Assembly: GCF_014645735.1 (NCBI RefSeq) | Contig: NZ_BMMH01000019.1 | Location: 31,888-95,887, forward strand | From: Nocardia jinanensis | Lineage (GTDB): Bacteria; Actinomycetota; Actinomycetes; Mycobacteriales; Mycobacteriaceae | Length of the DNA: 64,000 bases | Direction: 5' to 3' | Shown: positions 34,513 through 43,131 of the stretch, one piece after another | Numbering within the stretch: position 1 is the first letter of the stretch | Layout: every line of letters begins with the position of its first letter | Program-made: the position numbers and the translations under genes | Notes under the pieces: model-generated | Databases searched by the model: none | Seen by the model: only the letters and a program-made list of their open reading frames with translations | Told to the model about the DNA's origin: nothing

Positions 34513-35757
34513 ATGCGCATCATCATCGCCGGGGGCGGAATCGGTGGCCTGGCACTCGCCGCCGGTCTACGCCGCCACGAGTTCGACGTATCGGTTTTCG
34601 ATCGCGATCTCCACGTCGCGGAGACAGGCGGCTACCACATCACACTCGACGACCGGGCGCAGGCCGCGCTGCGGGAACTCGTCGCGCCCGGGATATTCGA
34701 ACGCCTGCTGGGGTCGGCATCGGCGCTACGGCTGCGCCCGCCGGACGCGTTCTGGGACCGGCGCGGCCGTCTGCTGGGCTACGGGCCGCACCTCGGCGAC
34801 AGCGCGAGCGTGGATATCGACCGCATCACCCTGCGCACCGTCCTGGCCGACGCGGCGGGCGCCGATCTCCAGCTCGGCCGCGCGGTCACCGATATCTCTC
34901 GTACCGCGGAAGGCGACCCGGTGGCCGTATTCGCCGACGGCACCCGGATCCGGTTCGATCTGCTGGTCGGCGCGGACGGTACGCACTCGGTGGTCGCCCG
35001 TCACCTGGCCGGCGGCCCCACCAGCGAACCCACCGGCATCATCGGCTTCTCCGGCAGGACCGCGGCCGGAGAACTCGGCGCACCCGAGCGCCGACGCCTC
35101 GGACCGCGCTCGGGAATGGCGATCGGCCCGCGGGCGACGGCGCTGTACATCGGCTTCCTCGACCCGGTGGGCAATGCCGTACTCGACGCTCCGGACCGAC
35201 GTGAGGCGATCACGACCGGTCCGACCTACATCTGGGGTGCCATGTTTCCCGAATCCGCGGCGACCGGTTCGATGCGCGGTATCCGCGGCCCGGCGCTGAC
35301 GTCGGCACTGCTCACCGCCTTCCGCCGTCGCGGATGGAGCGAACACTCACTCGAGGTGATCGCCCGCGCCGATCCCGGCAGCATTGCCGCGTTCCGCTTC
35401 AACGCCGCCTCGACGCGAGCACAGGATCTCGCCCCCTGGCCCGCCGGCCGCGTCACCGCACTCGGCGACGCCGTCCACGCGACCCCGCCCACGGCCGGTA
35501 TGGGTGCCGGCGCCGCTCTCCGCGATGCCGCCGACCTGGTCACGCAATTGCGGGAGGTAGCCGCCGGCACGACCGCCCTCCCGGTGGCGGTCGCCCGGTT
35601 CGAGGCCGATATGCGCATACGTGGCAGCGAGATACTGACCATGGCGATGCGAACCGTCCGTTTGATCAGGGCCACCGATACATCGCTCGGAGCGGCGGCC
35701 ACCTTCGCGGCGGCTCCGGTGCTGGCGGCCGCGAGCAGCCTCCGTCGCATGCGCTGA
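34513..35757 (+). CDS. FAD-dependent monooxygenase (PHBH-like)
   Basis: The 414-residue protein begins at ATG 34513 (MRIIIAGGGIGGLALAAGLRRHEF), an FAD-binding GxGxxG motif at the very N-terminus. The central DLLVGADGTHSVVARHL carries the DG fingerprint and the C-terminal RVTALGDAVHATPPTAGMGAGAALRDAADL is the GD motif of group A flavin monooxygenases. Such enzymes hydroxylate or epoxidise aromatic or polyketide substrates, or inactivate antibiotics by hydroxylation. The substrate cannot be read. It is divergent from the WYL regulator and converges on tuf. Confidence 0.88.
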   Translation: MRIIIAGGGIGGLALAAGLRRHEFDVSVFDRDLHVAETGGYHITLDDRAQAALRELVAPGIFERLLGSASALRLRPPDAFWDRRGRLLGYGPHLGDSASVDIDRITLRTVLADAAGADLQLGRAVTDISRTAEGDPVAVFADGTRIRFDLLVGADGTHSVVARHLAGGPTSEPTGIIGFSGRTAAGELGAPERRRLGPRSGMAIGPRATALYIGFLDPVGNAVLDAPDRREAITTGPTYIWGAMFPESAATGSMRGIRGPALTSALLTAFRRRGWSEHSLEVIARADPGSIAAFRFNAASTRAQDLAPWPAGRVTALGDAVHATPPTAGMGAGAALRDAADLVTQLREVAAGTTALPVAVARFEADMRIRGSEILTMAMRTVRLIRATDTSLGAAATFAAAPVLAAASSLRRMR

Positions 35758-35832
35758 CATCAGCCGGGCCAGAGCTGCCGGTGGCCGGCCCCACCGCCAC
35801 ACTCACCTCCGGCGGACACAGGTCCGGGACAG

Positions 35833-35868
35833 CGAAAGGGCCGCTCCCCGTGGGGAACGGCCCTTTCG
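35833..35868 (-). terminator. Terminator of tuf
   Basis: CGAAAGGGCCG (35833-35843) pairs with CGGCCCTTTCG (35858-35868), and inside it TCCCC pairs with GGGGA around GT. The structure is 14 bp after the tuf stop on the minus strand and 75 bp after the end of the monooxygenase gene, so it can serve both. Confidence 0.8.
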
Positions 35869-35881
35869 GTTCGAACTGGTC

Positions 35882-37072
35882 CTACACGATGATCTTCGTG
35901 ACGCGACCGGCGCCGACGGTGCGGCCACCTTCGCGGATCGCGAAGCGCAGACCCTCGTCCATGGCGACCGGCTGGATCAGCTTGACCAGCATCTCGGTGT
36001 TGTCGCCGGGCATAACCATCTCGGTGCCCTCGGGCAGGGTCACAACGCCCGTCACGTCAGTGGTACGGAAGTAGAACTGCGGACGGTAGTTGTTGAAGAA
36101 CGGGGTGTGGCGGCCACCCTCGTCCTTCGACAGGATGTAGGCCTGTCCCTCGAACTCGGTGTGCGGGGTGGTGGTGCCCGGCTTGACCACGACCTGGCCG
36201 CGCTCCACGTCCTCGCGCTTGATGCCACGGATCAGCAGACCCGCGTTGTCGCCGGCCTGAGCGGAGTCCAGCATCTTGCGGAACATCTCGATACCGGTGA
36301 TGGTGGTCTTGGTCTTCTCCGGACGGATGCCGACGATCTCGACCTCAGCGTTGAGGTTGATCACGCCACGCTCCACCCGGCCGGTGACAACGGTGCCACG
36401 ACCGGTGATGGTGAAGACGTCCTCGATCGGCATCAGGAACGGCAGCTCGGTCTCGCGGACCGGGTCCGGGATCGACTCGTCGACCGCGTTCATCAGCTCG
36501 ATGATGGACTCGCTCCACTTGGCGTCGCCCTCCAGAGCCTTCAGGCCGGAGACGCGCACGACGGGGGCATCCTCGTCGAACTCCTGCGAAGCCAGCAGCT
36601 CGCGGACCTCCATCTCGACGAGCTCGAGGATTTCCTCGTCGTCGACCATGTCGGACTTGTTCAGCGCGACCAGGATGTAGGGCACGCCGACCTGGCGGGC
36701 GAGCAGCACGTGCTCACGGGTCTGCGGCATCGGGCCGTCGGTGGCCGCGACCACCAGGATGGCGCCGTCCATCTGCGCCGCACCGGTGATCATGTTCTTG
36801 ATGTAGTCGGCGTGACCCGGGGCGTCGACGTGTGCGTAGTGCCGCTTCTCGGTCTGGTACTCGACGTGGGAGATGTTGATCGTGATACCACGAGCCTTCT
36901 CCTCCGGCGCCTTGTCGATCTGATCGAAGGCAAAGCTCTCGTTCAGATCCGGGTACTTCTCCGCCAGCACCTTGGTGATCGCTGCGGTCAGCGTGGTCTT
37001 GCCGTGGTCGACGTGACCGATGGTGCCGATGTTGACGTGCGGCTTTGTCCGCTCGAACTTCGCCTTCGCCAC
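35882..37072 (-). CDS. tuf: Elongation factor Tu
   Basis: The 396-residue GTPase delivers aminoacyl-tRNA to the ribosome. All G-motifs are present: GHVDHGKTT (19-27), the switch II DAPGHADY (about 81-88), NKSDMVDDEE (about 136) and SGLKALEG. Domains 2 and 3 follow with RGTVVTGRVERG and the C-terminal GRTVGAGRVTKIIV. Length is as expected. It is the last gene of the str operon; the 136 bp from fusA hold two structured elements, so tuf may also have its own promoter, as is common for this gene. Confidence 0.98.
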   Translation of the reverse strand: MAKAKFERTKPHVNIGTIGHVDHGKTTLTAAITKVLAEKYPDLNESFAFDQIDKAPEEKARGITINISHVEYQTEKRHYAHVDAPGHADYIKNMITGAAQMDGAILVVAATDGPMPQTREHVLLARQVGVPYILVALNKSDMVDDEEILELVEMEVRELLASQEFDEDAPVVRVSGLKALEGDAKWSESIIELMNAVDESIPDPVRETELPFLMPIEDVFTITGRGTVVTGRVERGVINLNAEVEIVGIRPEKTKTTITGIEMFRKMLDSAQAGDNAGLLIRGIKREDVERGQVVVKPGTTTPHTEFEGQAYILSKDEGGRHTPFFNNYRPQFYFRTTDVTGVVTLPEGTEMVMPGDNTEMLVKLIQPVAMDEGLRFAIREGGRTVGAGRVTKIIV

Positions 37073-37119
37073 TGTGTGGTCCTCCTGGACTTGTTGGTGC
37101 TTGCAGTTGCAGCAGTGCG

Positions 37120-37148
37120 GGGGTCATCCCCACATACGTGGGGAACTA
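37120..37148 (-). repeat. Solitary type I-E CRISPR-repeat-like sequence
   Basis: On the minus strand the 29-nt segment begins TAGTTCCCCACG and ends GTGGGGATGACCCC. It has the small CCCCAC/GTGGGG stem (37128-37143, loop ATAC) and the flanking bases of type I-E repeats; compared with the E. coli repeat as I remember it, about 20 of 29 positions agree. It occurs once, with no spacers or cas genes. It may be a coincidental hairpin in the fusA-tuf spacer. Confidence 0.45.
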
Positions 37149-37172
37149 ACGGTTGTACAAACTCCCGGGAGA

Positions 37173-37201
37173 TCCGGGGCAGGTGAGCTACCTGCCCCGG
37201 A
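37173..37201. terminator. 12-bp perfect hairpin after fusA
   Basis: TCCGGGGCAGGT (37173-37184) pairs with ACCTGCCCCGGA (37190-37201) around GAGCT. It begins 7 bp after the fusA stop (TAA, 37209-37211, minus strand) and 100 bp before the tuf start. It is likely a partial terminator or an mRNA-protecting element between fusA and tuf. Confidence 0.65.
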
Positions 37202-37208
37202 GGGGTCA

Positions 37209-39311
37209 TTACTCGCCGGTCGCCTTGGCGATGATCTCCTTCGACACGTTGGCCGGGACCTCCGCGTACGAATCGAACACCATGGAGTAGTTGGCCCGGC
37301 CCTGGGTCTTCGACCGCAGATCACCGATGTAGCCGAACATCTCCGAGAGCGGAACCAGCGCCTTGACGACACGGGCACCACTGCGTTCCTCCATGGCCTG
37401 GATCTGGCCACGGCGGGAGTTCAGGTCGCCGATCACATCGCCCATGTACTCCTCGGGCGTGGTGACCTCGACCGCCATCAGCGGTTCGAGGATCACCGGA
37501 CCGGCCTTACGGGCCGCTTCCTTGAGGGCCTGCACGCCGGCGATCTTGAACGCCATCTCCGAGGAGTCGACGTCGTGGTACGCACCGTCGAGCAGGGACA
37601 CCTTCAGGTTGACCAGCGGGTAACCGGCGAGCACACCGTACTGCATGGCGTCCTGTGCGCCCGCGTCGACCGAAGGGATGTACTCCTTCGGCACGCGGCC
37701 ACCGGTGACCTTGTTCTCGAACTCGTAGGTGGCGCCGTCTTCACCGAGGAACGGCTCCAGCGCGATGATGACCTTCGCGAACTGGCCCGAACCACCCGTC
37801 TGCTTCTTGTGGGTGTACTCGAGCTTCTCGACCTTCTTGGTGATGGTCTCGCGGTAGGCCACCTGCGGCTTACCGACGTTCGCCTCGACCTTGAATTCGC
37901 GCCGCATCCGGTCGACCAGGATGTCCAGGTGCAGCTCGCCCATACCGCCGATGACGGTCTGGCCGGTCTCCTGGTCCAGCTTCACCGTGAAGGTGGGATC
38001 CTCTTCGGCGAGCTTCTGGATCGCGGTGCCCAGCTTCTCCTGGTCGGACTTGGTCTTGGGCTCGATGGAGACCTCGATGACCGGGTCCGGGAAGGTCATG
38101 GACTCCAGCACGATCTGGTTGTTCGGATCGCACAGGGTGTCGCCGGTGGTGGTGTCCTTCAGGCCGATGACCGCGTAGATATGGCCGGTGCTGGCCGAGG
38201 GGACCGGGTTCTCCTTGTTGGAGTGCATCTGGAACAGCTTGCCCAGGCGCTCTTTCTTACCCTTGGTCGCGTTGATGACCTGAGCGCCGGAGTCGACCTT
38301 GCCCGAGTACACGCGGACGTAGGTCAGCTTGCCGAAGAACGGGTGCACCGCGATCTTGAACGCCAGCGCCGCGAACGGCTCGTCGGCGCTCGGCTTACGG
38401 ATGAGGATCTCGTCCTCTTTGTTGGGCGCGTGACCCTGGACGGACTCGACGTCCAGCGGCGAGGGCAGGTAGTCGATCACGGCGTCGAGCATGGGCTGCA
38501 CGCCCTTGTTCTTGAACGCCGAACCACACAGCACCGGGTAGAGCTCGGAGTTGACCGTCATCTTGCGGATGGCGCCCTTGATCTCCTCGATCGAGAGCTC
38601 GCCACCGCCGAAGAACTTGTCCAGTAGCGCCTCGTCGGACTCGGCGACTGTCTCCAGCAGTTCCTGGCGGTACTGCTCGGCCTTCTCGACCAGATCGGCG
38701 GGGATGTCCTGGACGTCGTACTTCTCGCCCAGCTTGGTCTCGCCGGTCCAGACCTTGGCCTTCATCTCGACCAGGTCGACGACACCCTCGAAGGTGTCCT
38801 CCGCACCGATGGGCAGCTGGATGACCAGCGGCTTGGCGCCGAGACGGTCCTTGATGGTCTGCACGGTGAAGTAGAAATCCGCACCGAGCTTGTCCATCTT
38901 GTTGACGAAGCAGATCCGTGGCACGTCGTACTTGTCGGCCTGCCGCCACACCTGCTCGGACTGCGGCTCCACACCCTCTTTGCCGTCGAAGACGGCGACA
39001 GCGCCATCGAGCACGCGCAGGCTGCGCTCCACCTCGACGGTGAAGTCGACGTGGCCGGGGGTGTCGATGATGTTGATCTGGTTCTGGTTCCAGAAGCAGG
39101 TCACCGCCGCGGAGGTGATGGTGATGCCGCGCTCCTGCTCCTGCTCCATCCAGTCGGTGGTCGACGCCCCGTCATGGGTTTCGCCGATCTTGTAGTTCAC
39201 ACCGGTGTAGAAGAGGATGCGTTCGGTCGTAGTGGTCTTGCCCGCGTCGATGTGGGCCATGATGCCGATGTTGCGGACCTTGTTCAGGTCGGTGAGCACG
39301 TCCTGTGCCAC
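37209..39311 (-). CDS. fusA: Elongation factor G
   Basis: The 700-residue translocase starts at GTG 39311 behind GGGGAAG. The GTPase domain shows AHIDAGKTTTTERILFYTG (about 19-37), DTPGHVDF (about 84-91) and CFVNKMDKLGADF. Domains II-V follow in normal order, including GGMGELHLDILVDRMRREF and the C-terminal domain with YEVPANVSKEIIAKATGE. It moves the ribosome along mRNA and also helps recycle it. It is the third gene of the str operon, 125 bp after rpsG, and that gap holds two hairpins. Confidence 0.98.
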   Translation of the reverse strand: MAQDVLTDLNKVRNIGIMAHIDAGKTTTTERILFYTGVNYKIGETHDGASTTDWMEQEQERGITITSAAVTCFWNQNQINIIDTPGHVDFTVEVERSLRVLDGAVAVFDGKEGVEPQSEQVWRQADKYDVPRICFVNKMDKLGADFYFTVQTIKDRLGAKPLVIQLPIGAEDTFEGVVDLVEMKAKVWTGETKLGEKYDVQDIPADLVEKAEQYRQELLETVAESDEALLDKFFGGGELSIEEIKGAIRKMTVNSELYPVLCGSAFKNKGVQPMLDAVIDYLPSPLDVESVQGHAPNKEDEILIRKPSADEPFAALAFKIAVHPFFGKLTYVRVYSGKVDSGAQVINATKGKKERLGKLFQMHSNKENPVPSASTGHIYAVIGLKDTTTGDTLCDPNNQIVLESMTFPDPVIEVSIEPKTKSDQEKLGTAIQKLAEEDPTFTVKLDQETGQTVIGGMGELHLDILVDRMRREFKVEANVGKPQVAYRETITKKVEKLEYTHKKQTGGSGQFAKVIIALEPFLGEDGATYEFENKVTGGRVPKEYIPSVDAGAQDAMQYGVLAGYPLVNLKVSLLDGAYHDVDSSEMAFKIAGVQALKEAARKAGPVILEPLMAVEVTTPEEYMGDVIGDLNSRRGQIQAMEERSGARVVKALVPLSEMFGYIGDLRSKTQGRANYSMVFDSYAEVPANVSKEIIAKATGE

Positions 39312-39381
39312 GGAAATCTTCCCCGCTCGTAGCTAGTTGGGATTTTCGCCGACGACCGTGTGGCCGTCATATCTGTCAAAG

Positions 39382-39430
39382 CGGAAGCGGTGCTTCCGTA
39401 AGCCTCCCGGCCCAGGAGCGATGGGCCGGG
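39382..39430. promoter_or_regulatory. Two hairpins in rpsG-fusA spacer
   Basis: Hairpin one is CGGAAGC-GGT-GCTTCCG (39382-39398); hairpin two pairs CCCGGCCC (39406-39413) with GGGCCGGG (39423-39430). They sit just after the rpsG stop, before the fusA start, and may attenuate or stabilise the transcript between these genes. Confidence 0.5.
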
Positions 39431-39436
39431 CAGACA

Positions 39437-39907
39437 TCACCAGCGGTAGTGCGCGAAGGCCCGGTTCGACTCGGCCATCTTGTGGGTGTCCTCGCGACGC
39501 TTGACCGAAGCCCCGAGGCCGTTGCTGGCATCCAGCAGTTCGTTGGCCAGGCGCTCGATCATGGTCTTCTCACGGCGCGCCCGCGAGTAGTTGACCAGCC
39601 AGCGCAGCGCGAGGGTGTTGGAGCGGCCGGGACGGACCTCGACCGGAACCTGGTAGGTGGCGCCACCGACGCGGCGCGGCTTGACCTCGAGGGCCGGCTT
39701 GACATTGTCCAGCGCGCGCTTGAGGGTGACGACCGGATCGGTGCCGGTCTTGTCGCGCGCCTGCTCCAGCGCGCCGTACACGATGCGCTCGGCAGTGGAC
39801 TTCTTGCCGTCGAGAAGGATCTTGTTGACCAGTTGCGTCACCAGCGGCGACCCGTAGACCGGGTCGTTGATCAGCGGACGCTTGGGAGCGGGGCCCTTGC
39901 GAGGCAT
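39437..39907 (-). CDS. rpsG: 30S ribosomal protein S7
   Basis: The 156-residue protein begins MPRKGPAPKRPL and has the S7 core PVYGSPLVTQLVNKILLDGKKSTAERIVYGALE and the C-terminal NRAFAHYRW. It is the usual length. S7 binds the 3-prime domain of 16S rRNA and starts head assembly; in other bacteria it also represses str translation. The start lies one base after the rpsL stop, so the two are translated together. Confidence 0.98.
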   Translation of the reverse strand: MPRKGPAPKRPLINDPVYGSPLVTQLVNKILLDGKKSTAERIVYGALEQARDKTGTDPVVTLKRALDNVKPALEVKPRRVGGATYQVPVEVRPGRSNTLALRWLVNYSRARREKTMIERLANELLDASNGLGASVKRREDTHKMAESNRAFAHYRW

Positions 39908-39908
39908 A

Positions 39909-40283
39909 TCAGCTCTTCTCCTTCTTGGCGCCGTAACGGCTGCGGGCCTGCTTGCGGTTCTTCACACCCTGGGTGTCGAGCGAGCCGCGAATGATCTTGT
40001 AGCGCACACCGGGAAGGTCCTTCACACGACCGCCGCGCACGAGCACCATCGAGTGCTCCTGCAGGTTGTGGCCTTCGCCCGGGATGTAAGCCGTGACCTC
40101 GACCGCGCTGGTCAGCTTCACACGCGCGACCTTCCGCAGCGCGGAGTTCGGCTTCTTGGGGGTGGTGGTGTACACGCGGGTGCACACGCCACGACGCTGC
40201 GGGCTCCCCTTGAGGGCCGCGGTCTTGGTCTTGGCGACCTTGTCGCGGCGACCCTTGCGGACCAGCTGGTTGATGGTTGGCAT
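39909..40283 (-). CDS. rpsL: 30S ribosomal protein S12
   Basis: The 124-residue protein starts at ATG 40283 (MPTINQLVRKGR) with AAAGGAAAG upstream. S12 lies at the decoding centre of the 30S subunit. Lys43 (TTTPKKPNSALR) and Lys88 (RGGRVKDLPGVRYK), the positions altered in streptomycin-resistant mutants, are both Lys here, so the gene appears streptomycin-sensitive in type. It is the first gene of the str operon rpsL-rpsG-fusA-tuf. Confidence 0.98.
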   Translation of the reverse strand: MPTINQLVRKGRRDKVAKTKTAALKGSPQRRGVCTRVYTTTPKKPNSALRKVARVKLTSAVEVTAYIPGEGHNLQEHSMVLVRGGRVKDLPGVRYKIIRGSLDTQGVKNRKQARSRYGAKKEKS

Positions 40284-40719
40284 ATACCGGCTTTCCTTTT
40301 ATCGGTTATGGCGGTGTCAGAGCTGTTCATCGAGCTTTCACCCGCACGTCCAACCGCGTTTCTCGCGTCCCGAGGTCGGGCGTGTCGCGCGCAGTTCAGA
40401 GCCCTGTCTAGAGGCACGCTGGAATCGTCAGCCGCTTTCGCTGGCCTACGTCTACGCTCGAACTTGCCCGCATCCTTCCGGGCACAGCGCTCCACTGTAC
40501 TCGGGCGTAGTGAATAGGGTCAAAACCGGGGTGATGTTGTGATATGGCGGGCCGGCCGCGGCCCCTCGATTTCCGGCTCTCGACCCCTCCCGGGTCTCTC
40601 GTCCCTACTCAACGGACCTGCCCGGCCGCTTGTTCCCAGGCCACCCGCCGGAATTCCGGTCGGTCGTCCACCGGGCGGCACCCACCCGGCCGATGGCCGG
40701 GAACCGCTCGGTGCCGGCG
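40284..40719. promoter_or_regulatory. 436-bp upstream region of the str operon
   Basis: No gene, tRNA or clear small ORF is seen. The region must hold the str promoter on the minus strand. A TTGGAC element lies at 40348-40353 (minus), but the hexamer 17 bp downstream (ATGAAC) is a poor -10, so the exact site stays open. The ribosome site for rpsL is at about 40290-40298. Confidence 0.45.
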
Positions 40720-41289
40720 CTAGCGGGCGATGTTGAGCGTGAGCTCGAGGAGTTTCTTCGCGGCGGCGCACGGATCGGGTGTCCCCGAGTTCACCCACCA
40801 GCCGATCACCCCGGAGTCGGCGGCGCTCGCGGTCATCCCGCACGAATTCGGGTCGTTCGGCCGCCGGACCTCCAGTGCGATCGTGCCCTGCACGGTGGTC
40901 TTCGTACTCGTGTAACCCAGCTTGTCGTTCGTCGCCTGCTCGTTGCGCAGCGACCCGTTCTCGTACCAGTTCAAAGTCAGCATTCCGGAGCCGCCACCGA
41001 TATCCCACATGCACACCGCACCGAAGAACGAATCGCTGATGTAGGCACTGCCCCCGAGTGCGTCGACGATCTGCTGATCCGTGACCACCTCGCATTCGCG
41101 CAGCAGCTTGTCGATCTGCGCGGTGTCCACCGATTCGCCGCCGCCGACAGGGAGCGCTGTCCCCTCTACGGTGCTACCACAGCCGGCCCCGAGCACCGTG
41201 ATCACCAGCAGCACCACCGCGGCGGCCGCGGCGCGTAGCCGCCGGCCGCGAGCGGATCCTGCGCTGAATGCGAACATCATCGCGTTCAC
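40720..41289 (-). CDS. DUF3558 lipoprotein
   Basis: The 189-residue protein has a long basic N-region, a hydrophobic core and a lipobox V-L-G-A-G-C (Cys37). The mature part has the DUF3558 features: a first Cys in LLRECEVVTDQQIVDALGG, then GAVCMWDIGGGSGMLTLNWY, and two late cysteines (SCGMT, DPCAAAKKLLELTL), the last being a typical closing motif. The family is secreted or cell-wall lipoproteins of unknown role in mycobacteria and nocardiae. Its start overlaps the end of the related upstream gene by ATGA. Confidence 0.85.
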   Translation of the reverse strand: MNAMMFAFSAGSARGRRLRAAAAAVVLLVITVLGAGCGSTVEGTALPVGGGESVDTAQIDKLLRECEVVTDQQIVDALGGSAYISDSFFGAVCMWDIGGGSGMLTLNWYENGSLRNEQATNDKLGYTSTKTTVQGTIALEVRRPNDPNSCGMTASAADSGVIGWWVNSGTPDPCAAAKKLLELTLNIAR

Positions 41290-41807
41290 CCCAACCGCTC
41301 GATCGTCAGTTCGGCGAGTGCCCGGCTGCGGTCACACGGGCTGCCGTCGCTGCTGCTGCTCAGCGAGGTGGACCATTCGAAGAAATCGTCGTCGAGCTGT
41401 ACCGCGAGATCGCAGATGCGCCCGGTCGGATCGAGTGCCGCGAACCCGGTGCGCCCGCCCACCGTGATCGGTTCCGGCGGCCGACCGTGGGTGGTGACCC
41501 AGGCCTTCTCCCGTTCCAGCGGACTGCCCCGGTACGAGGCGAAGGTTATGGAGTTTCCCAGTCCGCCGCCCTGCCAGTTACAGCCGACCGCGTTCTTGTA
41601 GGACTGCACGATCGGACCCAGGCCCCCGAGATCACGGACCTCGTTGTCGGTGACATGCCCGCACTCCCCCACGAACGGGCCGAGTGCCGCCACCTTCGGT
41701 GCCGGCCCCCGCGGACCTTCGGCCTCCTCGGCACCCTGGTCGGACCCGCACCCCGTCAGGGCAAACGCCGCGGTTAACCCGAGGACTATCGCCGACCTGA
41801 TCCGCAT
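41286..41807 (-). CDS. DUF3558 lipoprotein, upstream paralogue
   Basis: The 173-residue protein starts at ATG 41807 (MRIRSAIVLGLTAAFALTGCGSD), a short signal with lipobox A-L-T-G-C. DUF3558 features follow: GECGHVTDNEVRDLGG, VGCNWQGGGLGNSITFASYRG and SPCDRSRALAELTIERLG. A GTG at 41816 could add three residues. It is the first gene of a two-gene unit of related lipoproteins that probably arose by duplication. The role is unknown; both products should be anchored outside the membrane. Confidence 0.85.
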   Translation of the reverse strand: MRIRSAIVLGLTAAFALTGCGSDQGAEEAEGPRGPAPKVAALGPFVGECGHVTDNEVRDLGGLGPIVQSYKNAVGCNWQGGGLGNSITFASYRGSPLEREKAWVTTHGRPPEPITVGGRTGFAALDPTGRICDLAVQLDDDFFEWSTSLSSSSDGSPCDRSRALAELTIERLG

Positions 41808-41916
41808 GCCGTGCACAATACCGACGAAAGATCGCTCCTGACGGCGGCGCAGGTCGCCGGTGGTTCACAGGAACCGGTCCGGCCCACCGTCCACGCGCGC
41901 TGTGGGCCGGACGATT

Positions 41917-42891
41917 TCAGCGAAGTGTCACCACGACCTTGCCGGTGGCGGCGCGGTTCTCCAGCGAAGCGACAGCCTGCGCGGCCTGCTCCAGCGGGAA
42001 CAGCACCGCCTGCGGCGCGGCGATCTTCCCGGCCGCGAAGAGCGGCTCCACCTCGGCCCACTGTTCGGTGAGATAGCCCGGATGCGAGAGCATCCATTCG
42101 CCCCAGCCCGCGCCGACGACCTCGACGTTCTTCAGTAGCAGGCGGTTCACCTTCACGGTGGGGATATCACCGCCGGTGAAGCCCACCACCAGCAGGCGCC
42201 CGCCGCGAGCCAGCGACCGGATGCTGTCGGTGAAGCGGTCACCGCCCACCGGGTCGAGCACGATATCCACACCCCGGTTGTCGGTGAGTTCCTTGACCCG
42301 GTCCAGCCAGCCGTCGGTGAGTACCACATCGGTGGCCCCGTGCGCGCGGGCGATCTCGGCTTTCGCCTCGGTGCTCACCACCGCGATCACCCGGCCCGCG
42401 CCCAGCGCACCCGCCAGTCGCAGGGTGGAGGTGCCGATCCCGCCGGCCGCGCCGTGCACCAGCACGGTTTCTCCCGCGGCGAGACGGCCGCGGTTGCGCA
42501 GGCAGAAGTGCACGGTGAGATCGTTGAACAGAATTCCGGCGCCGGCTTCGAAGGAGATGTTGTCCGGCAGCTTGAATACCATTTCGGCGGCGGTCGTGGT
42601 GACCTCGGCCATGGCGTTGCCCAGCATGGTCAGGGCGCAGACGCGATCACCGGGTTTCACATGCGACCCCTCGGGGGCTTCGCGCACCACACCGGCGACC
42701 TCACCGCCGACCACGAAGGGCATCGGGGGTTTCATCTGGTAGAGCCCCCGGGTCATCAGGACATCGGGAAAGGCGACCCCGGCGGCGTGTACGTCGATCA
42801 CCACACCTCCCGGCAGCGGCTGCGGTTCCGGGATATCGACGATCTCGATCGCTTCCGGTCCCTCGAGTTTGCTGACCTGAGCTGCGCGCAT
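41917..42891 (-). CDS. Zinc-independent NADPH:quinone oxidoreductase-like protein (MDR family)
   Basis: The 324-residue enzyme shows the GroES-like N-domain (VAFPDVLMTRGLYQMKPPMPFVVGGEVAGVV) and a Rossmann motif VLVHGAAGGIGTSTLRLAGALGA (about 143-165). The catalytic Cys/His pattern of zinc alcohol dehydrogenases is missing and the YxxR-like quinone reductase style is present, so it belongs to the zeta-crystallin/QorA group. It would reduce quinones or enoyl substrates with NADPH. It is a single gene, divergent from the type VII pair. Confidence 0.85.
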   Translation of the reverse strand: MRAAQVSKLEGPEAIEIVDIPEPQPLPGGVVIDVHAAGVAFPDVLMTRGLYQMKPPMPFVVGGEVAGVVREAPEGSHVKPGDRVCALTMLGNAMAEVTTTAAEMVFKLPDNISFEAGAGILFNDLTVHFCLRNRGRLAAGETVLVHGAAGGIGTSTLRLAGALGAGRVIAVVSTEAKAEIARAHGATDVVLTDGWLDRVKELTDNRGVDIVLDPVGGDRFTDSIRSLARGGRLLVVGFTGGDIPTVKVNRLLLKNVEVVGAGWGEWMLSHPGYLTEQWAEVEPLFAAGKIAAPQAVLFPLEQAAQAVASLENRAATGKVVVTLR

Positions 42892-43131
42892 ATGCCGACC
42901 TCTCTGTTCGCCGACCGGTGGCTATAGAGACGCACCAGTCGAAATGTACCAATCCACCCGTCTTCATCAACTTAATGGGCACCACCGGCCCGAGTCCATC
43001 CCCCGGCCGGGCGAGGCGATCCCCGCGAGCCCGGCGTCCGGCCGCCCGGTCCGGTCGAGCGAACCTCGGGAAACTCGCCGTTTTGTTAGGCTCGGCCGCG
43101 ATACGAACGGGTGGGAATCCAGGGGGGACAC

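Noticed and set aside
37120..37148. CRISPR array
   Set aside because: Only one repeat-like unit is present. No second copy, spacer pattern or cas gene is in the window, so it is reported as a solitary element.
40284..40719. tRNA or small gene upstream of rpsL
   Set aside because: No cloverleaf or plausible start was found; the region is treated as the str promoter region.
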